From contig CAWAMJ010000005.1 of NCBI GenBank assembly GCA_963783085.1, positions 186,001 to 250,000 of the forward strand: DNA of 64,000 nt, in the 5' to 3' direction. Under the pieces are notes generated by a model that did not search any database, was not told the DNA's origin, and saw nothing but the letters and a program-made list of their open reading frames with translations. Every line of letters starts with the position of its first letter. Within the stretch, counting starts at the first letter, position 1. The DNA is from CAVYUC01 sp963783085. Its GTDB lineage: Bacteria > Bacteroidota > Bacteroidia > Bacteroidales > Prolixibacteraceae. Both the position numbers and the translations under genes were made by a program. Below, one piece after another: positions 24,512 to 33,198 of the stretch.

Positions 24512-25828
24512 ATGAAATCAGACAGAAGAACGTTTTTAAAAACCACTGCTTTCGTAGCAGCCGGTTTAGGCACATTTCCAAACATGCTTAAAGCAGGAGT
24601 TTCATCAAACGAGAAATTAACAGTGGGATTAATCGGCTGCAACGGACAAGGGTTTACCGACATAAAAGCATTTTTAAATCAACCGGGGGTAGAATGCGCT
24701 GCGTTATGTGATGTCGACCAAAACGTGCTTCGGAAACGAGCTGCGCAGGTTGAAAAAATGCAGTATAAAAAACCGCTGATTTATTCTGATTTCAGAAAAT
24801 TAATCGAAAATAAAGATATTGATGTAGTGATTAACGCCACACCCGATCACTGGCATTGCCTGCCTACTGTTTATGCCTGTCAGGCAGGAAAAGATGTTTA
24901 CACCGAAAGCCCGCTCGCCAATTCCGTTCAGGAATGTAACGTAATGGCAGCTGCTCAAAAACGATACGGAAGCGTCGTTCAGGTGGGGCAGTGGCAGCGG
25001 AGCGAACCTCACTGGAACACTGCCGCTGGTTTTTTGCAGTCGGGTAAAATCGGCAACATTAAATCAATTCGGGCATGGTCATACGGAAAACCAAAAGTTG
25101 CTGTTTCTGCAGTTCGAAATTCAAAACCACCAGTAGATGCGGACTACGATTTTTGGCTGGGCCCTGCACCAGAAAGAGCGTTTGACCAAAACAGGTTTCA
25201 TTCCGGTTTTCGGTGGTACTGGGATTATTCCGGAGGCTTATTAACCGATTCAGGTGTTCATTTACTGGATTATGTATTGTATGCGATGAATCGTGAATTT
25301 CCCGAATCGGTAATTGCAACCGGTGGAAATTATGCTTTCCAAAATTTTAAGATGGAAACACCGGACACGATGATGGCTGTTTACGACTTTGGTGATTTTA
25401 CCCTCCTTTGGGATCATGCCACCGGATTTCATAAAAGCAGTTTTAACCGGGGGCAGGGCGTGGCATTTATTGGCGAAAAAGGTACTTTGGTAATTGACAA
25501 ACAACGATGGGAAATCATGCCGGAAATCGCGGACAAAAATGAGGTAAGGAAAGGATACGATAAGATAGTAATGCACCAGCCAGACGGACACGGTCTCAAT
25601 TTGCATGTTCAGAATTTTTTGCATTGTGTGAAAACAAGGGAAAAGCCTAACTGCAGTATTGAAACCGGTGCGCATGCCGCTAAAATGGCACAAATGGGAA
25701 ATATTTCATACAGGGTGGGAAGAAAAGTGTTTTGGAATGCCAATAAACAGGAGTTTTTTAATGATGGCGAAGCAAACCGATTATTAAATGCTTCTTACAG
25801 AAAGCCGTGGCATTTGCCCGTTATCTGA
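24512..25828 (+). CDS. Tat-exported Gfo/Idh/MocA-like oxidoreductase
   Basis: 438 residues from ATG 24512. A twin-arginine signal (SDRRTFLKTTAFVAAGLG) directs it to the periplasm with folded cofactor. The Rossmann fold starts VGLIGCNGQG (GxGxxG-type, NAD(P)-binding). DATPDHWH-type segment VINATPDHWHCLP follows. The usual CEKP active-site motif reads YTESPLA, so the catalytic Lys is Ser at residue ~133. C-terminal sheet domain: FRWYWDYSGG, LTDSGVHLLDYVLY. Most relatives act on sugars or cyclitols; with the Lys lost, this one may catalyse a different step or none. No operon partner is near. Confidence 0.85.
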   Translation: MKSDRRTFLKTTAFVAAGLGTFPNMLKAGVSSNEKLTVGLIGCNGQGFTDIKAFLNQPGVECAALCDVDQNVLRKRAAQVEKMQYKKPLIYSDFRKLIENKDIDVVINATPDHWHCLPTVYACQAGKDVYTESPLANSVQECNVMAAAQKRYGSVVQVGQWQRSEPHWNTAAGFLQSGKIGNIKSIRAWSYGKPKVAVSAVRNSKPPVDADYDFWLGPAPERAFDQNRFHSGFRWYWDYSGGLLTDSGVHLLDYVLYAMNREFPESVIATGGNYAFQNFKMETPDTMMAVYDFGDFTLLWDHATGFHKSSFNRGQGVAFIGEKGTLVIDKQRWEIMPEIADKNEVRKGYDKIVMHQPDGHGLNLHVQNFLHCVKTREKPNCSIETGAHAAKMAQMGNISYRVGRKVFWNANKQEFFNDGEANRLLNASYRKPWHLPVI

Positions 25829-26170
25829 TTGATCCCGGATGGCAGACTGATTTTTCAGGAGAATGAGCAAAAAGGTTGGAAACTTATGCATCGTTTGTTA
25901 CCTTTGATATATTAATTTAGACTGAATACAAAAAAATCCCGGTGATGCAAAATTTAATTTCAGTTTTTAAATTTATTCATATATTGAGGACGCGGAGTTA
26001 ATGTAATTATTACAATTTATTCTTTTAATGAAAAAGTAAATAATTCGGGGAAGATGCCCTGAATTAAAGATTTTTGTGGAGTAGTCACAGGGCTATTTTA
26101 TGAATTATAAACATGAATCCTTAGTAAGGATTCAGTTGCTGATTAGATTAGGAATTAACAGACAAATGGT
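25829..26170. other. Intergenic region without a gene
   Basis: 342 bp, AT-rich. No reading frame, clear hairpin terminator or full promoter match was found. It separates the oxidoreductase from the MEDS/kinase pair. Confidence 0.3.
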
Positions 26171-26821
26171 ATGCATATAAAAACTTCGGATCAGGAAAAA
26201 CTCGATTTGGGATTTGGCAATTATTCCTGTAACTGGGGGATTCATATTGCGGGTTTGTATGAAACTGAAGCCGAACGCGATGAAATCATTAACAGCTTTT
26301 TCGCATTAGGTGTGAAAAAAGGCGATTTACAACTTTATTGTCCAACCGAGCAAACAGAATCAGAATTTAAAACCAGGTTTTCACAATTTTGTCCTGAATG
26401 CTCCGGGAAAGCTGAAGATCCTGAACATTTCATTATTCGTTCAGCCAAAGAATTGTATTATCCGAACGGAACATTTTCACCTTCGGCAATGGATCGGGGC
26501 CTCAATCATTTTTATGAGGAGTCGCAAAAAAACGGAAAACGGAACATTCGTGCATCAGCCGAAATGGTGTGGGCATTGGGCGCCATACCCGGAGTTGAAC
26601 ATCTGATGGCATACGAGGCGAGGCTCAATCATTTTATTACAGGAAAACCGTGGGTGAGCATTTGTATGTACAATGCAACCAAATTCTCAGGTTCAATGAT
26701 TATCAATGTTTTAAAGACTCATCCTTTTATTTTGAACGGAAGCATCTTAATGCAAAATCCGCGTTTTGAAGACCCGGCAGAGTGGCTGGCGAAAAACGCA
26801 CCTCAATTTCTGCCAGTATAG
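26171..26821 (+). CDS. MEDS-domain sensory protein
   Basis: 216 residues from ATG 26171. The whole protein matches the MEDS (methanogen/methylotroph DcmR sensory) layout: HIAGLYETEAERDEIINSFF, ELYYPNGTFSP, ASAEMVWALGA, EHLMAYEARLNHF, VSICMYNATKFSG. It is soluble and cytoplasmic, with no DNA-binding domain of its own. It lies three bases before the hybrid kinase start, so the two are one operon and it probably feeds a signal into the kinase. Confidence 0.8.
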   Translation: MHIKTSDQEKLDLGFGNYSCNWGIHIAGLYETEAERDEIINSFFALGVKKGDLQLYCPTEQTESEFKTRFSQFCPECSGKAEDPEHFIIRSAKELYYPNGTFSPSAMDRGLNHFYEESQKNGKRNIRASAEMVWALGAIPGVEHLMAYEARLNHFITGKPWVSICMYNATKFSGSMIINVLKTHPFILNGSILMQNPRFEDPAEWLAKNAPQFLPV

Positions 26822-26824
26822 ATT

Positions 26825-29593
26825 ATGGAAAATTTAACAAACAACTTGTTTTTACTCACGGCGAATCTATCGCAGCGGAAAGAAAGGAATTCCATCATTC
26901 GCCTGTTTATTCAGGGCTTAAATTCATTTTTGCCTCATGTGTTTTTTACGTGGGAAGATGAAACTGGTAAGGATGCCATCCTTGAAGTCTCAACCCAAAA
27001 GAAGGTTTATGGTGAAATAAAATTTTCGGATCCGTTTCTGCAACGCGACCGCGAAGTGATGGCTAACCTGCAGAATGCAGCCCAAATGCTGGCGGTTATT
27101 CTGGAACGGCTGGAACAGGAACAATTGCTGAACAACGAGAAGAATTTACTCGAGCAAACGGTTTCGGAACGCACCATTGAATTAAACACAAAAATGGAAG
27201 AATATGAAGCCTTGTACGAAGAACATAAAGATTTAAATATCAAATTAAAAGATTCGCTGGATAAACTCGAAAAGAGCGAGGAGCAACTTCGTTCCATTGT
27301 TGAGAACAGCTCCAATGTATTTTTCAGGGCCGGAACAAATCAGGTACTCACTTATCTAAGTCCGCAAATACATAAAATTCTGGGTTACGAACCTGAAGAA
27401 GCCATGGTAAAATGGACGGATTTAATCACCGATGAACCCATGAATCAAAAAGGCGTTGAATTAACAGAAGCGGCAATTGCCACGGGAAAAGCTCAGGAAC
27501 TTTTCGAAATGGAACTGTATCATAAATCGGGAGAAAAAATTTATGTTGAGGTGAGGCAGGCCCCAGTGGTTAAAAACGGAAAAACAGTGGCAATTGTAGG
27601 GGCGCTGATTGATATTACAGGGCGAAAAAAAGCGCAGAAAGAATTACTGAAAAATCAGTATTACCTGAAAAAAGCACAGGAAATTGCCAAAATAGGAACC
27701 TGGGAACTCGATATTCCAAATAATGTTTTGGTTTGGACGGAAGAACATTACAGGATTTTCGGAATTCCACAGGGGACTCCGCTTACCCTCGAAAGGTTTT
27801 TTGCCTGTGTACATCCCAATGATATTGAATACGTAACTCATAAATGGAATGCCGCATTACAGCACAAACATTACGAGGTTGAGCATCGGATTTTGGTGAA
27901 CAACAGGGTGAAATGGATAAAGCAAAAGGCGTATCTCGATTTCACCGGTGATGGCAGACCTTCAAAAGCGATTGGCTTTTCGCAGGATATCACCGAACGA
28001 ATGTACGATCAGGAAAAATTGCGCAAGAGCGAAGAAAAATTCAAATCGTATATCGAAAACGCACCCGACGGTGTTTTTCTTACCGATGAACATGGAATTT
28101 ACCTGGAGGTTAACCCTGCCGCCTGCAGGCTCACCGGTTACACCGAGGAGGAACTGCTAAACCGCAACTTAATGCATTTGACCCCGGCTGAAAATATGGA
28201 CCAGGTAAAACAATTGTTGCGGCAACTAAAATACGAGGGTTACATGAGCGTTGAATTGCCATATCTTACAAAAGAGAATGAAAAACGGTACTGGAGCGTT
28301 GATGCTGTCCGCCTCACCAGAAATTTCTTTATTGCTTTTAAAAAAGATATTACCGATCGGGTTGAACACGAACAAAAAATAAATGAGCAGAATGTAATCC
28401 TGGAAAAAAGCCTTCAGCAAATCAGAAAGACTTCCGAAGAACTTAAAACTGCCAAAAACCGTGCAGAAGAAAGCGACCGGTTGAAATCTGCATTTTTGGC
28501 CAATATCAGTCACGAAATCCGCACGCCAATGAATGGTGTTCTCGGGTTCGTTGATCTGTTGATGAATACCAACATTACGGCCGATAAAATGGATCAGTAT
28601 CTGAATATGGTGAAGAAGAGTGGCGAAAGGCTGTTGTTCACTATCAACGACATCATTGAAATCTCGAAAATTGAAGCAGGGCAAACACCTAATTCTTATA
28701 CCAGCGAAGATATCAATGATATACTTCAATACATGTATTCGGTTTTTCAACAGGAAGCAGATAAAAGGGGCATTATCCTGAAAATGCAACTCCCTGAAAA
28801 AGGGCATCGTTTTTTTCAGGTTGACCGAAAAAAGCTTGAATCGATTATCGTCAATTTGCTTAAAAACGCCCTGAAATTTACAGTTGAAGGAGAAATAAAA
28901 TTCGGATATCATTCCGATGGAAACCTGCTCCGGTTCTATGTTTCGGATACCGGTGTGGGAATTCCCCCCGAAAGAAAAGCCCAGATTTTCGAACGTTTTG
29001 TACAGGCAGATATGGAATTCTCGCGCCCGTACGAAGGCTCGGGTTTGGGATTATCTATAGCCAAAGCCTATATTGAAATGCTTGGCGGGAAAATTTGGGT
29101 AGAATCTGAAGTGGGCAAGGGAAGCACGTTCCGTTTCACAATGGAAGGTGTTCCTGTTAAAATGAAGAAAATATCAACCGGTGAAGGCAATCTCAACGGC
29201 AAATTTTTTACCGACGCTCAAAAGTTGATTCTGATTGCAGAAGACGACAATACCAGCGCGCGGTTACTTGAGTCAATTTTTTCCACAATAACCAGTTTCA
29301 AATTACTCCGGGCAAAAAACGGAAACGAAGCCGTGCAACTGTGCCATGATCATCCCGATATTGATTTGGTGCTGATGGACATTAAAATGCCGGAGATGGA
29401 TGGTTTGGACGCAACAAGGAGTATCCGGAAATTCAATAAAAAAGTTCCGATTATTGCACAATCGGCATACGCACTTCCCGAAGATAACATTCGCGCGATG
29501 GAAGCCGGTTGTAACGATTACATTACAAAACCCATCAAAAGCGAAATTTTACTGAACAAAGTGAGACAACAATTGCAGGAACGTGTGAACTGA
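26825..29593 (+). CDS. Soluble PAS hybrid sensor histidine kinase/response regulator
   Basis: 922 residues from ATG 26825, no transmembrane segment. N-terminal GAF-like or degenerate region and coiled coil (1-155), then three PAS/PAC units (about 160-275, 280-400, 405-525). HisKA with phospho-His in NISHEIRTPMNG (~563). HATPase with N-box NLLKNALKFT, G1 DTGVGIPPE, F-box IFERFVQ, G2 GSGLGLSIA. C-terminal REC with acceptor Asp in LVLMDIKMPEMDG (~851) and KPI switch. It phosphorelays within one protein; the output partner is not in the window. It is co-transcribed with the MEDS gene. Confidence 0.92.
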   Translation: MENLTNNLFLLTANLSQRKERNSIIRLFIQGLNSFLPHVFFTWEDETGKDAILEVSTQKKVYGEIKFSDPFLQRDREVMANLQNAAQMLAVILERLEQEQLLNNEKNLLEQTVSERTIELNTKMEEYEALYEEHKDLNIKLKDSLDKLEKSEEQLRSIVENSSNVFFRAGTNQVLTYLSPQIHKILGYEPEEAMVKWTDLITDEPMNQKGVELTEAAIATGKAQELFEMELYHKSGEKIYVEVRQAPVVKNGKTVAIVGALIDITGRKKAQKELLKNQYYLKKAQEIAKIGTWELDIPNNVLVWTEEHYRIFGIPQGTPLTLERFFACVHPNDIEYVTHKWNAALQHKHYEVEHRILVNNRVKWIKQKAYLDFTGDGRPSKAIGFSQDITERMYDQEKLRKSEEKFKSYIENAPDGVFLTDEHGIYLEVNPAACRLTGYTEEELLNRNLMHLTPAENMDQVKQLLRQLKYEGYMSVELPYLTKENEKRYWSVDAVRLTRNFFIAFKKDITDRVEHEQKINEQNVILEKSLQQIRKTSEELKTAKNRAEESDRLKSAFLANISHEIRTPMNGVLGFVDLLMNTNITADKMDQYLNMVKKSGERLLFTINDIIEISKIEAGQTPNSYTSEDINDILQYMYSVFQQEADKRGIILKMQLPEKGHRFFQVDRKKLESIIVNLLKNALKFTVEGEIKFGYHSDGNLLRFYVSDTGVGIPPERKAQIFERFVQADMEFSRPYEGSGLGLSIAKAYIEMLGGKIWVESEVGKGSTFRFTMEGVPVKMKKISTGEGNLNGKFFTDAQKLILIAEDDNTSARLLESIFSTITSFKLLRAKNGNEAVQLCHDHPDIDLVLMDIKMPEMDGLDATRSIRKFNKKVPIIAQSAYALPEDNIRAMEAGCNDYITKPIKSEILLNKVRQQLQERVN

Positions 29594-29696
29594 AAGTCCC
29601 TGTTGGATTAGTATTTATTGTTTTTTGGTGACCGGCGTTTGGTTGGGCATAGTGGAAGTGCGAATGAAACAATTAATGAAGTTGCAACTATCAATT

Positions 29697-29729
29697 CAAA
29701 AATCCCGGCTGCGCCACCGGGATTTTTGT
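29697..29729 (+). terminator. Rho-independent-type terminator after the kinase
   Basis: AAAAATCCCGG, loop CTGCGCCA, CCGGGATTTTTG: a GC-rich stem with a T run, about 105 bp after the kinase stop. The palindrome could serve either strand. The rest of 29,594-29,960 shows no gene. Confidence 0.7.
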
Positions 29730-29963
29730 TGTCATCTTCACTTAACCCTTGGTTAAAAAATTCTTCGGTTCAAAGTTAAGAAGCATTTTTTGTTCAATAC
29801 AGGTAAAATATGCTGATTTACAACGTTTAAATTGCTGAAATGAAATCGCGGCGGAATAACTTTATGCGACGTGGTTCAAAATTCATCTGATTTTTTGGAT
29901 TGTTTTTCCTGCTGTCGGTCATTTTCTTCTTATTTTTAGTTGAAAATTTTAAAAATATTGAAT

Positions 29964-30728
29964 ATGAATTTTTCACGTCGCAAGTTTTTAAGCCGGTCTG
30001 CCATGGGAACGGCAGCCCTTGCCAGTATTCCGGCCATTGTTTCAGCAAGTATTTCTCCTTCAGCATTTGGTGAAGGTAAAAAATTCAGCCTCTTTGAAAA
30101 AGGCGATACTGTTTTGTTTCAGGGCAATTCCATTACCGATGCCGGCCGGGAAAAAGAAAAAGAACTTCCCAATAATCCGCGCTCGTTTGGTTCAGGGTAT
30201 GTTTTTATTGCCGCTGCCACGTTGCTTGGCGATCTTCCGGAGAAAGACCTGGTCATATACAATCGCGGCATCAGCGGAAATAAAGTATACCAGCTTGCCG
30301 ATCGCTGGGAAAAGGATTGTCTGGAGTTAAAACCGGATGTTTTGAGTATTTTAATCGGTATCAATGATTACTGGCACATGCGAAACGGCAATTATGACGG
30401 TACCATTGAAGTGTACGAAAAAGACTACCGGGCGCTTTTGAAACGAACCAAGGAAAAATTGCCCGATGTGAAACTCGTGATTTGTCAGCCTTATGCAGTA
30501 ACAAATACTTCGGCTGTGGATGAAAGCTGGGTGGCGCCGGTTAGCCAATACCAGAAGATAGCCAAAATGATGGCCGATGAATTTGATGCCATTTGGGTGC
30601 CGTTTCAAAAAGTGTTTGACGAAGCCGTAAAACACGCGCCCGCTACCTACTGGACTGCCGACGGCGTTCATCCCTCCATTGCAGGGGCACAGCTCATGGC
30701 CGAAGCCTGGCTGCAGGCGGTGAAGTGA
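29964..30728 (+). CDS. Tat-exported SGNH/GDSL hydrolase
   Basis: I chose ATG 29964, which starts at a clean twin-arginine signal (NFSRRKFLSRSAMGTAALAS); 254 residues. SGNH blocks: I, LFQGNSITDAG with the nucleophile Ser ~56; II, IYNRGISGNKV (Gly); III, SILIGINDYW (Asn); V, TADGVHPSIAG with Asp/His. The family removes acetyl or other acyl groups from polysaccharides and lipids. In this genomic setting, carbohydrate deacetylation in the periplasm is likely. The stop touches the remains of a restriction gene. Confidence 0.88.
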   Translation: MNFSRRKFLSRSAMGTAALASIPAIVSASISPSAFGEGKKFSLFEKGDTVLFQGNSITDAGREKEKELPNNPRSFGSGYVFIAAATLLGDLPEKDLVIYNRGISGNKVYQLADRWEKDCLELKPDVLSILIGINDYWHMRNGNYDGTIEVYEKDYRALLKRTKEKLPDVKLVICQPYAVTNTSAVDESWVAPVSQYQKIAKMMADEFDAIWVPFQKVFDEAVKHAPATYWTADGVHPSIAGAQLMAEAWLQAVK

Positions 30729-30739
30729 CGGATTTATTT

Positions 30740-31597
30740 TATTTTCAAATACATGCTGTTGCTCACGTCGGTTTCCTGCGAATTTCGGAAGGCAAAGGAA
30801 AACCTTCAGATGTAAAAGGTGGAAAATTAAAATGTTATCCCGGTGACATTATTTTTAGGAAAAGACGAGCGTATCAACGAAAAGCAGCAATAGTTGATTT
30901 TGAGGGGATCTGTTCTGCTCATGCTTTCGTTTTTCGAGCAAACCCAAAAGTCATTGATCCAGAATTATTCCCGTTCTTTTTGCACTCCGACCAATTTATG
31001 CACCGTATGGTGGATATCTCCGTTGGTGGTCTTTCTCCAACAATAAACTGGGGAGATTTGAAGCACCAGGAATTTCTTCTCCCACCCAAAGACCAGCAAA
31101 AACAACTGGCCGAACTCCTTTGTGCGATGGATGATGTGATCGAGTAGGAAAGGGTGGTATTGGATAAGTTGAATGAAACTAAAAGCGCTTTACAACGAGC
31201 AAATTTAGACAATCATAATTTAAGTTTTACTGAAATTACAAAACTGGCTAAAGTATATAGCGGTGGTACTCCAAACAGAAAGGTAGAGGAGTAATGGGGA
31301 GGAAGTATTCCATGGGTTAAAACTTCTGAGGTTAATTATCAAGTCATTAATGAGGTAGAAGAATATATCACAGAAGAAGGCTTAAATAATTCAGCAGCAA
31401 AATTAATTCCTTAAGGTTCAGTATTGGTTGCAATGTATGGGCAAGGAGTTACAAGAGGTCGGGTTGCCATAACTGGGATTAAAGCTTCATGTAATCAAGC
31501 TTGTGCAGTGATTGAAAGCAAAGATAAATTAACAGTACAATATATATTCCTACTTGGAAAAAAAAGAGATTTAGGCTCATGGTGGAAAAAAGAATGA
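30740..31597 (+). pseudogene. hsdS: Type I restriction-modification specificity subunit (hsdS), decayed
   Basis: One frame runs from about 30740 to 31597 with three in-frame stops (about 31145, 31292 and 31411). Recognisable parts: the end of one target-recognition domain with conserved region (HRMVDISVGGLSPTINWGDL, PPKDQQKQLAELL), then the start of a second (SGGTPNRK, IPWVKTSEV, GSVLVAMYGQG). No hsdM or hsdR is present, and the 5' end is missing. It is a fragment left by rearrangement. Confidence 0.8.
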
Positions 31598-31603
31598 ATT
31601 TGC

Positions 31604-31622
31604 AATTCGCGAATCGCGAATT
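31604..31622. promoter_or_regulatory. Palindromic operator
   Basis: AATTCGCGAATCGCGAATT is a 19-bp inverted repeat with arms AATTCGCGA and TCGCGAATT around one central base. It ends 40 bp before the wHTH gene's ATG, a good place for autoregulation of that operon. It is the only such CG-rich palindrome in an otherwise AT-rich spacer. Confidence 0.6.
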
Positions 31623-31662
31623 AAAAAGTTTTACTATCTTAGTTGTTTGAAAAGAGATTAAT

Positions 31663-32175
31663 ATGAAGAAACATAATGGGATGCGCCCGCACGATATTGT
31701 TATTTTACTAAAAATAGCAGCCAGGGGAAATTGCGAATGGCTAATGAAAGACCTTTCGTACGAACTGGGAATAAGCGCCAGCGAAGTAAGCGAAAGCCTT
31801 AACCGGTCGACCATCGCCGGATTATTGTTCCCCGATAAAAAAAGACTAATGAAACTGGCTTTGCTCGATTTTTTGGAATTTGGCCTTCGTTACGTTTATC
31901 CACAAAAGCCAGGTGCCTTGGTACGCGGCATTCCAACGGCGCACTCTGCACCACCACTGAATAAGGCAATTGTCAGCGAAGAACCTTTTGTATGGCCTTA
32001 CGGAGAAGGGAATGTACGCGGGCAGGCCATCGAGCCCCTGCACCCCAAAGTCCCGGAAGCCAGTTTAAAAGATACTGAATTTTATCAACTGATGGCTTTG
32101 TGCGATAGTTTGCGGGTGGGAAAAGTACGTGAAAAAAATATGGCCATTAAAGAATTAAAAAGTAGGATTCAATGA
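31663..32175 (+). CDS. Winged-helix DNA-binding protein, putative antitoxin
   Basis: 170 residues from ATG 31663. The N-terminal ~65 residues form a winged helix (HDIVILLKIAA, LMKDLSYELGISASEVSESL). The C-terminal region is less structured and ends in a basic helix (REKNMAIKELKSRI). Its stop overlaps the next ATG (ATGA at 32172), so the two are translationally coupled. The pair resembles nucleotidyltransferase toxin-antitoxin systems with a wHTH repressor, AbiEi/AbiEii in style but with a different antitoxin; this is inference. The palindrome at 31604 is its probable binding site. Confidence 0.7.
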   Translation: MKKHNGMRPHDIVILLKIAARGNCEWLMKDLSYELGISASEVSESLNRSTIAGLLFPDKKRLMKLALLDFLEFGLRYVYPQKPGALVRGIPTAHSAPPLNKAIVSEEPFVWPYGEGNVRGQAIEPLHPKVPEASLKDTEFYQLMALCDSLRVGKVREKNMAIKELKSRIQ

Positions 32176-32867
32176 AGAACACCCTCATTAACAAAAAAGC
32201 AGTAAAAACTATAGCAACTGCACTGGGCGAACTAAATTCCCAGGTGGTTTTTGTTGGTGGTGCTGTAGTAAGCTTATATATCGATGATCCTTCAGCCGAC
32301 GATGTGCGCCCAACCAAAGACGTGGATATCAGCCTTCACATCGCCACCATTTCGGAACTGGAAAAAATTCGGCTGTTGCTTACAGAAAAAGGATTTTTCC
32401 AAACGTCGGAAGACAAAGTAATATGCCGTTTCCGCTTTCAGGATATAAAGGTGGATGTTATGTCGACAAAAGCTGTAGGATGGGCGCCTGCAAACCGTTG
32501 GTTTGAACCAGGCTTCCGCCATCTGCAAACTGTGCAACTCGATGAAGTGGAAGTAAAAATCCTGAACCTGCCCTGGTTTTTGGCAGCCAAATTCGATGCA
32601 TTTTATAACCGGGGATTTAAAGATCCAAGAACCAGTCATGATTTTGAAGATATTGTCTATCTGCTGAATTACACCACAAACCTGGAAAAGTTAATTCTGA
32701 AAGCTGAGATTGATGTTCAACTTTATCTGAAGGAAGCGTTCAAAACCATTCTTGAAAATCAGGCTTTGCAGGAAGCGGTTATCGGTAATTTATATTATGA
32801 AGACCAGATGAAACGATTTGATAAAATAATTCAAACACTAAATAATATCATCCATGCCATTCACTGA
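32172..32867 (+). CDS. AbiEii/AbiGii-like nucleotidyltransferase
   Basis: 231 residues from ATG 32172. Polymerase-beta fold signature: VFVGGAVVSLYIDDP, then PTKDVDISL, matching GG-x(n)-DhD with the metal ligands Asp in DVD; the third acidic residue lies in DIKVDVMS. Helical C-terminal domain with AAKFDAFYNRGFKDPRTSHD, typical of AbiEii-type toxins. These can modify tRNA or protein partners with nucleotides. With the upstream wHTH gene it forms a likely toxin-antitoxin or abortive-infection pair. Its end overlaps a FecR remnant by 14 bp. Confidence 0.82.
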   Translation: MKNTLINKKAVKTIATALGELNSQVVFVGGAVVSLYIDDPSADDVRPTKDVDISLHIATISELEKIRLLLTEKGFFQTSEDKVICRFRFQDIKVDVMSTKAVGWAPANRWFEPGFRHLQTVQLDEVEVKILNLPWFLAAKFDAFYNRGFKDPRTSHDFEDIVYLLNYTTNLEKLILKAEIDVQLYLKEAFKTILENQALQEAVIGNLYYEDQMKRFDKIIQTLNNIIHAIH

Positions 32868-33118
32868 ATTAAACGCTGTAGAACATTTAACTCCGGTCGG
32901 TTCCCGGATGGTTGTGCAGTTATCAGAGGGCATTGAAGTATATTTGAATCGTGGCAGTAAATTAAAATATCCTCAAAATTTTATTGGAGCAACACGAGGG
33001 GTAACTTTATCAGGTGAAGGATATTTCAAGGTCATCCTAAATAATGTAGAACCTAATGATAAAAATAAACGTTAATGCCTATGATGAATTAACGAATATA
33101 AAAACAACAGGGAAATGT
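32854..33118 (+). pseudogene. FecR anti-sigma factor remnant
   Basis: The first frame (32854-33075) reads TPVGSRMVVQLSEGIEVYLN then LSGEGYFKV, the start of a FecR periplasmic domain. After a frameshift the match continues as INVNAYDELTNIKTT (about 33060-33110) and ends. The N-terminal membrane part and the C-terminal half are missing. It is probably the leftover of the regulator that once paired with the SusC gene downstream; the sigma factor is gone and the toxin-antitoxin/restriction island abuts the break. Confidence 0.75.
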
Positions 33119-33198
33119 GCCAACATTTCCCGAATAATTTAAAAAAAGTCCTGAAAAAATACATCACAGGGTATTTTCTAACTAAAACAAAATGAAAT

